A stretch of 64,000 nt of DNA from UBA1926 sp036732005 (lineage in GTDB: Bacteria; Planctomycetota; Phycisphaerae; Phycisphaerales; UBA1924): the NCBI GenBank assembly GCA_036732005.1, contig DAINDF010000001.1:434001-498000 (forward strand). Reading direction: 5' to 3'. The translations under genes were made by a program, and so were the position numbers. Positions 9,585 to 18,551 of the stretch are shown in pieces. Under the pieces are notes generated by a model, which was not told the origin of the DNA, did not search any database, and saw only the letters and a list, made by a program, of their open reading frames with translations. Each line of letters begins with the position of its first letter. Position 1 is the stretch's first letter.

Positions 9585-10739
9585 TCAGGGTCGCCGAAGC
9601 CGCTGCCGACCCAGCAACAACTCGAGCGTCTGGGCCACCAGTTCGATCTCCCGGTCCGTCAGCAGCCCGTGGAACGGGAGCGCGAGCGTCCGGCTGCTGA
9701 TCGACTCGGCAATCGGGAACATCCCGGGCCCAGTCCCCAGGCGCTCCCGGATGAACGGGAGCAGGTGGATGCACGGGAAGTAGTCCGACGACCCGATGTC
9801 GTGGGTCCGCAGGCCCTCGATGATCTCGTCCCGCTCCTCCTGCGTGTACCCCACCCCGAGCCGCGGCACGAACACGAACCAGCTCATCTCCGTCTCGCGG
9901 TCCACCGTCGGGAGCACGAGTTCGGTCATCCCGCTCAGCCGGTCGATGTAACGCCGGGCCACCACCGCCCGCCGCTCCAGGATCGACTCCAGCCGGCGCA
10001 TCTGCCCCACCCCCACCGCCGCCTGGAGCTCGCTGATCCTGAAGTTGTACCCAAGACGCTCAAACCACAGCCACTTGCCGGCCCCCACCGGCGGGAAAGG
10101 CCGACCCTGGTTCCGCAGCGAGCGGCACCGGTTGGCCACCCCCTCGTCCCCCGTGACGATCATGCCCCCCTCGCCGCAGGTGATCTGTTTGTTGGGATAG
10201 AACCCGAACACCCCCGCCGTCCCGAACGCCCCGGCCGAACGCCCGCGGTGCCGCGTCCCCAGCGCCTCGCAGCAGTCCTCGATCATCGGGATCCCGTGCC
10301 GCTGCGCGATCGCCTCGTACGCCCCCATATGGGTCGGGTTCCCGAACGCCTCGACCGCGAGGATCGCCCGAGTCCGGGGCGTGATCGCCCGTTCGATCAG
10401 CCCGGGGTCCATGTTCAGGCTCACCGGCTCGATGTCCACAAACACCGGCGTCGCCCCAACCTGCAGGATCACATTCGTCGACGCGACAAACGAGAACGGC
10501 GTCGTGATCACCTCGTCCCCGGGGCCGATCCCCAGCGCCGTCAGCACGCAGAACAGGCCCGCCGTTCCCGAACTCACCGCCACCGCGTGCGGCACCCCCA
10601 CCCGCGCCGCGACCAGCCGCTCGAACTCCTCGGTCATCGGGCCCATCGCCAGCCGTTCCGAACGCATCACATCCAGCACCAGCCGCTCTTCGAGGGGCGA
10701 CAGGTCCGGTCGGCTCAGCGGGATCTCCAGAGGCTCCAT
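9585..10739 (-). CDS. DegT/DnrJ/EryC1/StrS family PLP-dependent sugar aminotransferase
   Basis: This is a 384-aa enzyme of the aspartate-aminotransferase fold that usually aminates nucleotide-linked keto sugars. Visible are VSSGTAGL (about residue 55), TTPFSFVASTN (about 80), EDCCEALG (about 160) and the PLP-lysine motif GFYPNKQITCGEGGM (about 184). The ATG at 10739 has GGGGAG 6 nt upstream and starts the conserved N-terminus; a longer in-frame start at 10799 adds no homologous sequence. No sugar dehydratase, epimerase or glycosyltransferase is adjacent, so the sugar substrate and final glycan are unknown. It is probably needed for LPS or glycoprotein sugars. Confidence 0.9.
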   Translation of the reverse strand: MEPLEIPLSRPDLSPLEERLVLDVMRSERLAMGPMTEEFERLVAARVGVPHAVAVSSGTAGLFCVLTALGIGPGDEVITTPFSFVASTNVILQVGATPVFVDIEPVSLNMDPGLIERAITPRTRAILAVEAFGNPTHMGAYEAIAQRHGIPMIEDCCEALGTRHRGRSAGAFGTAGVFGFYPNKQITCGEGGMIVTGDEGVANRCRSLRNQGRPFPPVGAGKWLWFERLGYNFRISELQAAVGVGQMRRLESILERRAVVARRYIDRLSGMTELVLPTVDRETEMSWFVFVPRLGVGYTQEERDEIIEGLRTHDIGSSDYFPCIHLLPFIRERLGTGPGMFPIAESISSRTLALPFHGLLTDREIELVAQTLELLLGRQRLRRP

Positions 10740-10823
10740 CGCGTCTCCCCACGCGGGCGCAACGCCGCGCGACCCGGGCGAGCCGATCCACGCTCGCACC
10801 GCCGGTCCGGCAGAGGATAGCGG

Positions 10824-12341
10824 TCAGCCGCCCCGCCTGAGCGACTGCTCCAGGTGGTCCGCCAGCGAGGCGATCGGCATCCCATCGATCGAAAGGCCCG
10901 CGCCGACCGACACGCCCTCGGCCATCTGCGCCTCGATCCGCCGGTGGGCCGAGATCACCGTCGAGTGGCTCCGCAGCCCCATCGCCGAGGAGATCTCGGG
11001 AAAACTCCGGGTCGTCAGCCGCTTCGCGAGCAGCGTCACCATCGCCCGCGCCAGCACGACGCCCTTGTGACGCCCGGGGCCGCCCAGGTCCTCCCGGCTC
11101 ACCCCCAACGCCGCGCACACGCACTCGATCACACGGTCGATCTGCACCGGACGCTCCGGCGCCGACTCCACCCCGCGCCCCGCCGCCCCCGCCTGCTCCC
11201 GCAGCACCGCGGCGACCGTCGCGGCGTCCACCGCCCCGCTCCCCGCGACCGCCGCGTGCGCGCGCAGCCGGTTGACCAGCCCCAGCAGGTCCCGCGCCGA
11301 CGCACGCACCCCGCCCGGGCCCAACGCCGCGCCCTCCGCGAGCGAGGCCACCTCCGACTCGCCCAGCACCAGCCCGGCCCGCGACGCGAAGTGCTGCACC
11401 AGCCGCCGCCGCGTCACGGGCCCGGGCGGCTCGATCCGCGCCAGCGACCCGGACAGGAAACGCGACACCAGCGCATCGCTGAACTCCCGGATGTGCCGCG
11501 GGTGCGCGTCCGACGCGAGCACCACGCGCGCCCCGCTCAGGTCGAGCGCGTCAAAGGTGTGCAGGAGCTCGGTCTGCGTCCCGGTCTTGCGGGTCAGGAA
11601 ATGGACATCGTCGATGCAGAGCAACTCGATCCGCCGGTACGCGCGGTGGAACGCCTCGATCGTGTTGGAGCGGACCGCCGCGATGTACTCGTTCGTGAAC
11701 GACTCCGCCGTGACCACCTTCGTGCGCGCGCCGGGGTGCACCTCGGCGAACCTCGCCGCGATCGCCGAGAGCAGGTGAGACTTGCCTACCCCGCTCGGGC
11801 CGTAGACAAAGCACGGGCAGTCGCCCCCCCCGTCCGCCGATTCCGCGACCCGCCGCGCCGCCTCGAACGCGAGCCTGTTGCAGGGCCCGACCACGAAGTC
11901 CGAAAGCGTCTGCTGCGGCGCCCGACGCCGCGGCCCACGCTCCACCCCGCCCCGACGAAGCGACGAGGGCGCCGGAACCTCGGGCGCGACCCCCGCCTCC
12001 CGGGCCGAGACCTCGAACCGGACCGTCGAGGCCCCGCCCGGCCCGCCGGGAGAGATCCCCTCGACCGCGCGCCGCAGGACGGGCCCGAACCGGGCGTCGA
12101 TCATGTCCGCCGCGAAACGGCTCGGGACCGTGACGCAAAGCCCGTCCGCGCCCAGTTCCAGACGCGCCGATCGGCCGAGGTACCGCTCGTACGCATCCGA
12201 CCCGATCTCCCGGCGGATGCGTTCCTCGACCTCGTTCGCCGCGGATCGCCCCCGGTTCACCGCCGCGCGTGTCGAGACCGCCGAACCCGCGTCCCGGCCC
12301 GCGATCTCCCCGCCGTGTTGTTGTTGCGTCCGTCCGTGCAC
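10824..12341 (-). CDS. dnaA: Chromosomal replication initiator DnaA
   Basis: This is a 505-aa protein with DnaA organisation: an N-terminal domain I (NEVEERIRREIGSDAYERYLG), a variable linker, an AAA+ core with Walker A GPSGVGKSHLL (about residue 190), Walker B LLCIDDVHFL (about 250) and sensor motif VLASDAHPRHI, and a C-terminal DNA-binding domain. The DNA-binding signature reads GLRSHSTVISAHRRI, diverged from the common GGRDHTTVxHA but of the same register. The true start is uncertain: GTG codons around residues 20-30 are possible alternatives to the start at 12341. Upstream sequence (12.34-12.87 kb) is a candidate origin or autoregulatory region. Confidence 0.88.
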   Translation of the reverse strand: MHGRTQQQHGGEIAGRDAGSAVSTRAAVNRGRSAANEVEERIRREIGSDAYERYLGRSARLELGADGLCVTVPSRFAADMIDARFGPVLRRAVEGISPGGPGGASTVRFEVSAREAGVAPEVPAPSSLRRGGVERGPRRRAPQQTLSDFVVGPCNRLAFEAARRVAESADGGGDCPCFVYGPSGVGKSHLLSAIAARFAEVHPGARTKVVTAESFTNEYIAAVRSNTIEAFHRAYRRIELLCIDDVHFLTRKTGTQTELLHTFDALDLSGARVVLASDAHPRHIREFSDALVSRFLSGSLARIEPPGPVTRRRLVQHFASRAGLVLGESEVASLAEGAALGPGGVRASARDLLGLVNRLRAHAAVAGSGAVDAATVAAVLREQAGAAGRGVESAPERPVQIDRVIECVCAALGVSREDLGGPGRHKGVVLARAMVTLLAKRLTTRSFPEISSAMGLRSHSTVISAHRRIEAQMAEGVSVGAGLSIDGMPIASLADHLEQSLRRGG

Positions 12342-12873
12342 CGCGTCGCCCCACTCGCGTCATCGCCCCTCGGTCCACCGCGCGGCCAAGCCGCCCCTCC
12401 GCCGGCCCCCTCCGTGTGCGCACGGACACCGCACGACGCGGCGTGCGCGCCGCTCGGCCCGTCCTGCCTCACTTGAGAGGGGGCGTCAGGAACGCAAGAG
12501 CAACCGGGGCGGCGGGGCCGGGAGCCCGCGCTCGCGGCGCCGAGCCGTTCCCGCCTCGCCCGGAACGAGGAGATCGTGTCTTCCCGTTGTTCCCGCCTGG
12601 TGTGCCCGCATCGCGTGTCCTCCGCGACGGCTGAACCCGTCTTCGCCCAGGTGACCGGAGACGCGGGAATCCTCCCCCGCCCCGCCCGAATCGCGGCCTC
12701 TTCGCCGCGGATCCGGAGGGTACCTCACCGCCCGCGTCGAGACAATCCACCAATCGAATGCCGCGCCGCGCCGCCGCGTGCTCGCGCCTTTTTTTCAAGG
12801 GCTTAGCGCAACGAAAAAAGAGTTCTCCACGCGCTCGCGTCGATTGCCAACAACTTGTGCAAAACCCGCCGCG
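12342..12873. other. Intergenic region upstream of dnaA, candidate oriC/dnaA control region
   Basis: No gene is supported. The distal half contains A/T runs rare in this genome (CTTTTTTTCAAGG at 12788-12800, ACGAAAAAAGAG at 12811-12822). Three degenerate DnaA-box-like 9-mers are present: TTCTCCACG (12823-12831), TTTTGCACA on the minus strand (12856-12864), both 7/9 to TTATCCACA, and CAATCCACC (12743-12751), 6/9. The matches are weak, so an origin is only a possibility. Confidence 0.3.
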
Positions 12874-13857
12874 TCAGGAGCCACGCACCGCCGCGACGAA
12901 CGCGACCCGCCTCGCCGTCACGGTGAACCCAAGGCTCGCGTACAGCGCGCGCGCGGGCTCGTTCTGCTCGTCCACCGCGCAGGTCACATGGCTCAACCCG
13001 GTCCGCTGCGCGCGCGCGATCGCCGCCTCCAGCAGCGGCCCGCTCAGCCTCCGGCCCCGCAGGCTCGGGCCGAGCCCCATGTACACCAACTCGACCGCGT
13101 CCTGATCCGGGCAGGGCGAGAGCAGGACACAGCCCTCGGGCCGGCCCTCGTGCCAGACCAGCCACCAGAGCGAGGGGTCGTGGCGCCCCGCCGCGAGGTG
13201 CGAATCGATCACATCGTCCAGGTCTCGCATGTCGCACAGCCCGGGGCAGTCCAGCGTGTCGATGTAGGTCCGGGCCAACGCGGTCCGCAGCGCATCCGCG
13301 TCCGCGGGGTCCTTCATCCCCCGGAACGGGCGGATCTCCAGCCCGCCCGGCCAGGATCCGGCGTCCTGCCCGCGCAGGGCCGGCAGCGAGAGTGGACGGC
13401 GGAGATAGGCCAGGTCGCCCAGGCGCGTCATGCCCCCACCCCGGAAGGCCTCGATCGCCCACCACTCCTCGGGCGCGGGGAGCGCCTGCACGAGGTGGAC
13501 CCGGTCCGGGAGGAGTACCTGGATCTGGGAGACCACCCCCCTGACCAGGGCAATCCGATCCGCCGCCTGCCGTTCCGGCGTGCCGCAAATCCCGAGCGGG
13601 CCCTCGCCCGAGATGAACATCATGGCGGTCCGGCCCGCCTGAGGAACAACCAGGGCCGACTGCCGGACCCGGGCCCCCTCGCCGATCGCCCACATCAGGT
13701 CGAGATCGATGCCGTGTTCGCGTGCCCGTTGCACGAACCTCCGCCCGGCCTCGATCGGGTCGAGACCCGGGGCGGCGACGAGTCGGGCGGCGGCGTCTCG
13801 GCGCAGGTCGCGTCCGACGCGTCGGGCCTCGGGTTGTTCGCTGGGTGCCGGGTCCAT
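12874..13857 (-). CDS. GNAT family N-acetyltransferase with extended N-terminal domain
   Basis: This is a 327-aa protein. The C-terminal third is a GNAT domain: MGLGPSLRGRRLSGPLLEAAI (about residues 255-275) matches the acetyl-CoA pyrophosphate-binding loop (R/Q-x-x-G-x-G/A), followed by VDEQNEPARALYASLGF. The first 165 residues have no motif I recognise but include regularly spaced beta-strand-like segments, so a second degenerate GNAT repeat is possible. The substrate is unknown. The start at 13857 gives MDPAPSEQP and is the first ATG in frame. The gene lies upstream of dnaA in the same direction, separated by the possible origin region. Confidence 0.75.
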   Translation of the reverse strand: MDPAPSEQPEARRVGRDLRRDAAARLVAAPGLDPIEAGRRFVQRAREHGIDLDLMWAIGEGARVRQSALVVPQAGRTAMMFISGEGPLGICGTPERQAADRIALVRGVVSQIQVLLPDRVHLVQALPAPEEWWAIEAFRGGGMTRLGDLAYLRRPLSLPALRGQDAGSWPGGLEIRPFRGMKDPADADALRTALARTYIDTLDCPGLCDMRDLDDVIDSHLAAGRHDPSLWWLVWHEGRPEGCVLLSPCPDQDAVELVYMGLGPSLRGRRLSGPLLEAAIARAQRTGLSHVTCAVDEQNEPARALYASLGFTVTARRVAFVAAVRGS

Positions 13858-13997
13858 TGATGTGTGACGGGTGATGTGTGGCGGGGCGGTTGGCAGGCGT
13901 GCCCTCGGGCCTTAGACTATCGTCGCCGCCGGGGTGAGGGCCGGCCCGAGCGAGCCTCGGGGCACCGCGGCGTGCCACCCCGCCGCGTCACCGCGTT

Positions 13998-14657
13998 ATG
14001 AGAGAAGGACCGCCCGTGCCGATCAATCGAAGCAGAATCCGATTCGCCGCGCTCCTCGGGGCCGCCTTCGTTGCGATGGCGACGCCCGGCCTGGCGGTGG
14101 CGGCGCCGGAGCCCGAGCCAGTCCCGGTGCGGTGGGAGTTCGATTTCCGCCCGGACGCGTTGCGGCTGGCGCAGCTCGAGGTCGAGGACGAGGGCCCGGT
14201 GTGGTTCGCGTTCATGACCTATCGCGTGGCCAACCACTCCGGGGAGGACCGGATGCTGGCCCCGCTGTTCGAGTTGGGGACCGACGAGGGGCATGTGATC
14301 CGCTCAGGCCGGGAGGTGCCGCCCGAGATCACCTCCCGTGTGATGGTGATGCTGGGCGACCCGCTGATCGAGGATCAGCTCGCGATCGTCGGGTCGTTGC
14401 TCCAGGGGATCGAGAACACCCGCCGGGGGGTGGTGGTGTGGCGTCTGCCGGCGTTGGATATGGACGAGTTGATCGTCTTTGCCGCCGGCCTCAGCGGCGA
14501 GAGCGAGGCGTTCTTCACCACCGACCCGGCGACGGGCGAGTCTGTCCGGCATGTGCTCCGCAAGACCCGGATGCTCCGGTTCGCGGTACCGGGGCAGATC
14601 ACCCCCCAGAGCCCGCCGACCCCCGAACAGATCGAGGCCCGCTGGATTCTGAGGTAG
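13998..14657 (+). CDS. Secreted protein of unknown function
   Basis: This is a 219-aa protein with a clear signal peptide (basic PINRSRIRF, then AALLGAAFVAMATPGLAVAA). The mature part has alternating hydrophobic segments and no cysteine or catalytic motif that I recognise; it looks like a beta-rich periplasmic domain. The start could be the ATG at 13998 or the internal GTG seven codons later (VPINRS), which gives a more typical signal peptide. It sits about 115 nt upstream of rpmA in the same orientation and may be read through into it. No function can be assigned. Confidence 0.6.
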   Translation: MREGPPVPINRSRIRFAALLGAAFVAMATPGLAVAAPEPEPVPVRWEFDFRPDALRLAQLEVEDEGPVWFAFMTYRVANHSGEDRMLAPLFELGTDEGHVIRSGREVPPEITSRVMVMLGDPLIEDQLAIVGSLLQGIENTRRGVVVWRLPALDMDELIVFAAGLSGESEAFFTTDPATGESVRHVLRKTRMLRFAVPGQITPQSPPTPEQIEARWILR

Positions 14658-14772
14658 TCCCGGCGGCGTCGGTCGATACGGCCTTTCCGCTGGACCGCGG
14701 GGAGCGTCCCGCCTAGCGTTGCAGCCCCGGAAGCGCCCCGCTTCCGTGTCTTCAATCTGACAGGATTTCGTC

Positions 14773-15069
14773 ATGGCACATAAAAAGGGACAGGGTTCGA
14801 GCAAGAACGGCCGCAACTCCAACCCGCAGTACCGCGGGGTGAAGCTGTACGGCGGTGAGTTCGCCAAGCCCGGCTCGATCATCATCCGCCAGTGCGGCAC
14901 GAAGTTCGTGCCCGGGTTCAATGTCCGCCGGGGTTCCGACGACACGCTGTTCAGCGTCGGCACCGGTCGGATCGTGTTCCAGGGGCGCAAGGTGCATGTC
15001 GACCCGGTCGAGGAGGGCGCGGTGCGTCCGGTCAACCTCCAGCGGATGCGGACGGCCCGGGCGGGCTGA
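14773..15069 (+). CDS. rpmA: 50S ribosomal protein L27 (bL27)
   Basis: This is a 98-aa protein with the bL27 N-terminal MAHKKGQGSSKNGRNS and the conserved RGVKLYGGEFAKPGSIIIRQ and FVPGFNVRRGSDDTLFSV segments, so the protein that reaches into the peptidyl-transferase centre is complete. The N-terminus already starts at the mature Ala-His-Lys form, with no Firmicutes-type pro-sequence. rplU, its usual neighbour, is absent. An intrinsic terminator follows 28 nt after the stop. Confidence 0.96.
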   Translation: MAHKKGQGSSKNGRNSNPQYRGVKLYGGEFAKPGSIIIRQCGTKFVPGFNVRRGSDDTLFSVGTGRIVFQGRKVHVDPVEEGAVRPVNLQRMRTARAG

Positions 15070-15096
15070 GCCGGTTCGTCGCAATCGAGTGCATGG

Positions 15097-15132
15097 CAGG
15101 CCGAGGCGGTGCGCCCCGGCCTGTTTGTTTTT
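15097..15132 (+). terminator. Intrinsic terminator of rpmA
   Basis: CAGGCCG and CGGCCTG pair around a GC-rich loop (15097-15123) and are followed by the T-rich run TTTGTTTTT, a standard Rho-independent terminator just after rpmA. Confidence 0.85.
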
Positions 15133-15518
15133 GGGTCCGGATGAAGCGGCGCGGGGTGACCGAGGGCCCTCGGAAACGGTGACTGACACTGATCTGGATA
15201 GATCGTCGCGCGGGCGGCGGTGCCACGACCCGCCCGGAGGGCGCGTCGTGCGTCGTTCATCGGTGTCCGAGCGGCACCACGCGCCGCTGCCGCGGCGGGT
15301 GGTGGCACCGACGGCGCACGCGCAGCGGCCAATCATACGGAATTCGATTGAAACCCGGGCGAGGCGGAGTCGCGATCCAATGCAACGACCGGGAAACGAA
15401 GGTCCGCGGGCTCGCGCCCGCGGCTCGTCAGACACGAGTTTGCATGAGCATTGGTAAGCGTCCCGCGGTTGGACCCGAAGGACAAACCAAGAACGGACCA
15501 CGCTGGGGGGTCGGAAAT
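15133..15518. other. Intergenic region between rpmA and lexA
   Basis: I see no supported gene. There is an 8-bp hairpin with a TCGC loop (CCGCGGGC/GCCCGCGG, 15404-15423) without a T-run. Open frames here have arginine/proline-rich shadow composition. Confidence 0.5.
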
Positions 15519-15546
15519 CCGCCTTCACCCTTCGGGCAGAAGGCGG
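15519..15546 (-). terminator. Possible terminator of lexA
   Basis: The 8-bp stem CCGCCTTC/GAAGGCGG with further inner pairing lies 26-53 nt beyond the lexA stop. On the minus strand only a short T-stretch (ATTTCC) follows, so termination efficiency is uncertain. Confidence 0.45.
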
Positions 15547-15571
15547 GCACCGGGGGGGCAATTCGGTTGGG

Positions 15572-16207
15572 TCAGCGGTACCGACGAACGACGGCCTTGA
15601 CGATGCCCTGGACCTGGCAGAACTTGACGCGGATGGGCTCGTAGTCGGGGTTGGCGGGCTGGAGACGGATGTGGTCGTCCTCCTTGAAGAAGGTCTTGAG
15701 AGTGGTGCTGCCGTCTTCGAGGAGGGCGACGACGCGGTCCCCGTTGCGGGCGACCTGGGCTCGCTCGAGGAGGATGTAGTCCCCGTCGAGGATGCCCTCG
15801 TCGCGCATGCTGTCGCCGTCGACGCGGAGGGCAAAGCCCGATTCGCGGCCGCTGTCGCCATCGGAGAGGAGTTCGGAGAGGTCGAGTTCCTCTTCCTCGG
15901 CGACCTTCTCGATGGGGTAGCCCGCGGCGATCTTGCCGACGAGGGGGACGCGGAGCGGGCGGTCCTCGTCGGGAACGGCGATGCCGTCAGCGATCGACAA
16001 AGAGCGAGCCTTGTTGCGTTCGCGGACCAGTGCCCCCTTCTTGATGAGGGCCTCGACATGCTCGAACACGGTGACCTTGCTGACGCCGATCTCGTCGGCG
16101 AGTTCCTGCATCGTGGGGGAATAGCCACGCCGGACGCGTGAATCCCGGATGAGTTTCAGGATCCGGAGCTGCTTGGGGGTCAGGTTCATGGACTTGGCGA
16201 TGGACAT
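15572..16207 (-). CDS. lexA: LexA repressor
   Basis: This is a 211-aa SOS repressor. An N-terminal winged helix (LTPKQLRILKLIRDSRVRRGYSPT, about residues 9-32, then QELADEIGVSKVTVFEHVEAL as recognition helices) is followed by the S24 peptidase domain. The self-cleavage site is Ala-Gly in KIAAGYP (about residue 96). The catalytic Ser lies in VDGDSMRDEG (about 133) and the catalytic Lys in TTLKTFF (about 170). All elements for RecA-stimulated autocleavage are therefore present. The start at 16207 and an internal ATG six codons later are both possible. The best upstream promoter is about 590 nt away, implying a long leader or an additional promoter. Confidence 0.95.
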   Translation of the reverse strand: MSIAKSMNLTPKQLRILKLIRDSRVRRGYSPTMQELADEIGVSKVTVFEHVEALIKKGALVRERNKARSLSIADGIAVPDEDRPLRVPLVGKIAAGYPIEKVAEEEELDLSELLSDGDSGRESGFALRVDGDSMRDEGILDGDYILLERAQVARNGDRVVALLEDGSTTLKTFFKEDDHIRLQPANPDYEPIRVKFCQVQGIVKAVVRRYR

Positions 16208-16796
16208 GGCGTTGTTCCTCCTCGGGCCGATCGGCGGCGTGTGCCGCGGGCGGCGTGGCGAAGCCCCGCGTGGGGGCGGCGGCCGGCGTGGGGTGGATCA
16301 GACCCCGCAAGGCCGAACGGTGAAGCGCGGACAGATATGAACGCGAGGCATGGAGCGCCTCGGCCTGGTGGCCGAGGAGGCGCTCAACGGCGAGCCAGCG
16401 CCCGGCACGATGGGCGAGGCGCTCGTGGGTTGTTTCTGAGTTCTGAGGAACATCGGTGCTGGGGGTGGGCAGATTCGGGCCGGCCTCCCCGTGCGCGGCC
16501 CGCTGCATCCGGCCGGCGGACCCGACCCAGGTGGACCCGAACTCGCCCCCTGGCCCGAGGCGGAGGATCGCGACACCACGCGCCGGCTGCGTCTGCGTCT
16601 CGGCCTTCTGTGCGGTCCATCGGATCAACGGGCGGTCCTCCCGGGCGTAGGGAAAATTCTGAAAGTTCGCCCGGCTCTCGCCGAGCATATCCCGACTGAT
16701 TGCCCCGCGTAAAGGGCGAAAAGGGGAAACATGACGGACATCCACATCGGACCGACCCCTTACTCCCATTGAACTTTTGGGCCGGAAGTTTGGTCC
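16208..16796. other. Long leader/intergenic region upstream of lexA
   Basis: No gene is supported with normal codon usage, although one minus-strand frame stays open through the region. It contains a strong hairpin GCGCCTCGGCC/GGCCGAGGAGGCGC (16355-16383). The region lies between the promoter at 16797-16825 and lexA and may be its 5' leader. Confidence 0.4.
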
Positions 16797-16825
16797 AAGA
16801 TAGGATATTATCCGAGACTCGTCAA
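16797..16825 (-). promoter_or_regulatory. Promoter with embedded palindrome, probably for lexA
   Basis: On the minus strand TTGACG (complement 16820-16825) and TATCTT (complement 16797-16802) are exactly 17 nt apart. The spacer holds the inverted repeat GGATA-A-TATCC (16803-16813), placed where a repressor would block RNA polymerase. It lies right behind the dprA stop and points toward lexA. Confidence 0.5.
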
Positions 16826-16871
16826 GGTCCACGCACAGATTCGTGTCGTTCACGCCAGCTGATGGGCGTTT

Positions 16872-18032
16872 TCAAGGGACCTTCCTCGCGAACGCGCCGC
16901 CGATTCGGGTCACCCGTCCGGTGAGTTCGAGAATCGTCAAGGCCGCGCGGACACGATCGACACCGAGACCGGTGGTGTGCGCGATCTCGTCGGCCGAGGC
17001 CGAGCCAGATGAAAGCGATTTCAAGATCGTGTCGTTGTCATCGGAGCCCGGCGCGGTTTCGTGTGTGCTCGCCGCCGGGTCGCCGTAGCGGATGTCGTGG
17101 AGCCCCTGGTGGGTGAAGCGGGCGGGGCTCTCGAGCGCGTCGAGCACATCGCCCGGCTCGACGGCGATCGCCGCGCCGCCCTGCTTGAGGAGGGCGAGCG
17201 AACCGGCGGAGGCGGAGGAGTCAACCCTGCCGGGCACGACGAGGACCTCTCGCCCGTGCTCCTCGGCGGCGAGGCGGGCGGTGATCAGCGCGCCGGACCG
17301 CTCGCCGGCCTCGATGACGAGGACGCCGAGGCTGAGCCCGCTGATGATGCGGTTCCTCGCGGGGAACTGCTCGGCCCGGGGCTCGGCGGTCATCGGGAGT
17401 TCGGAGAGGATCGCGCCGCGGTCCTCGGCAACGATGCGCTCGAAGAGCTCGGCGTTCTCGGGTGGGTAGCAGCCCGCGAGCCCGCACCCCTGGACCACGA
17501 TGGTGCGCCCACCGGCTCGGAGGGCGCCGCGGTGGGCGGCGGTGTCGATGCCGCGCGCGCCACCCGAGACGATCGTGAGCCCGGCCCGGGCGAGCACCCC
17601 GGCGAAGCGCTCGGCCTGTTCGATGCCGTACTGGGTGCAGCGTCGGGAACCGACGACGGCGAGGGGATAGCGGTCCTCACCGGCCGGCTCGAGTCTGCCC
17701 CGCAGATAGAGGAGCCTCGGGGCATCGGGGATCGGGGCGAGGAGGGTCGGGTAGCCGGGCTGGCCGTGGGCAAGAAGGGTGACGCCCCGCGACTCGATGA
17801 GGCCGAGTTCGACTCGTACCGCCTCGTCGGCCTCGGGGATCGCCCTGAGCGCGCGGCGGGCGGTGGGCTCGCCGATGCCCTGGACGGCAGCCCAGGCGGC
17901 GGCGGAGGCACCGAGGGCCCGGTCCGGGGAGCCGAACGCGTCGAGCAGACGCCCGATCCGGATCGGCCCGAGGCCGGGGAGCATCGAGAGGCGGAGCATG
18001 TCGATCGCGAAGGGAGTCGGCGGCGGCGGCAT
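16872..18032 (-). CDS. dprA: DNA processing protein DprA
   Basis: This is a 386-aa protein that loads RecA on incoming single-stranded DNA during transformation. The order is an N-terminal SAM-like helical domain (LRLSMLPGLGPIRIGRLLDAFGSP), a Rossmann-type core with VVGSRRCTQYG (about residue 135), IVSGGARGIDTAAHRGAL (about 160), GCGLAGCYPPEN and RNRIISGLSLGVLVIEAGERSGALITARLA, then a C-terminal winged helix. The ATG at 18032 is preferred because the upstream extension has shadow composition. Together with comF it suggests competence or general ssDNA handling. Confidence 0.92.
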   Translation of the reverse strand: MPPPPTPFAIDMLRLSMLPGLGPIRIGRLLDAFGSPDRALGASAAAWAAVQGIGEPTARRALRAIPEADEAVRVELGLIESRGVTLLAHGQPGYPTLLAPIPDAPRLLYLRGRLEPAGEDRYPLAVVGSRRCTQYGIEQAERFAGVLARAGLTIVSGGARGIDTAAHRGALRAGGRTIVVQGCGLAGCYPPENAELFERIVAEDRGAILSELPMTAEPRAEQFPARNRIISGLSLGVLVIEAGERSGALITARLAAEEHGREVLVVPGRVDSSASAGSLALLKQGGAAIAVEPGDVLDALESPARFTHQGLHDIRYGDPAASTHETAPGSDDNDTILKSLSSGSASADEIAHTTGLGVDRVRAALTILELTGRVTRIGGAFARKVP

Positions 18033-18075
18033 CCCGCGATTGTACAAACAAAGCCCGTTCGCAGCCGCGGCCCGG

Positions 18076-18468
18076 TCAGCGGGCGACGCGTTGGTAGGGC
18101 CGGTTGTCGTCGGCGGCGTAGGGCATGGTCCGCGCGAAGATCTCGAGGGGCTCATCAGCCCGGACCGGCGTGAGGAGCCGCTGCAGCACGGTCTGCATTG
18201 GGTAGATCGCCAGAGGGTTGGGCTGGCGGAGCGTGAAATAGAGCCGCTCGGCGTCCGGGGAGCCGCGGTGGTGGTCGAGTGAGACCTCCCAGCCGGGCGA
18301 AGGGAGTTCGGCGACGACCGTGTGCCACTCGCTGGAGGAATCGACCCCGATCTGGGGGCCGGGGTAGATGCCGGCGTCGGTGCGCAGGTCCTTTGAGCAC
18401 CCCGTCAGGCCGAGGGCGGAGGCGACGATTGCGATGGCGGTCAGGGGTTGGCTCGTGCGCACGGGCAT
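18076..18468 (-). CDS. Small putative lipoprotein
   Basis: This is a 130-aa protein with a signal sequence ending in a lipobox (SALGLTGC, Cys at about 24), so it is probably anchored to a membrane after Lgt processing. The mature part (SKDLRTDAGIYPGPQIGVDSS and so on) has no motif I recognise. It is 43 nt upstream of dprA and could be co-transcribed. The function is unknown. Confidence 0.6.
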   Translation of the reverse strand: MPVRTSQPLTAIAIVASALGLTGCSKDLRTDAGIYPGPQIGVDSSSEWHTVVAELPSPGWEVSLDHHRGSPDAERLYFTLRQPNPLAIYPMQTVLQRLLTPVRADEPLEIFARTMPYAADDNRPYQRVAR

Positions 18469-18551
18469 GTTCGGGCGGTCTCCCTAGGTCGGGCAGGGCA
18501 GACCGACATGCTAACCGGATGGGCAACGGGTTGCGCCGCGTCGCGGGCGGG

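Noticed and set aside
15348..15644. Possible 98-aa plus-strand gene between rpmA and lexA
   Set aside because: It overlaps the lexA 3' end, has no ribosome binding site and no recognisable domain.
16208..16853. Minus-strand frame from 16853 as a gene upstream of lexA
   Set aside because: It continues out of frame through lexA to 15987, lacks a ribosome binding site and has mixed, shadow-like composition.
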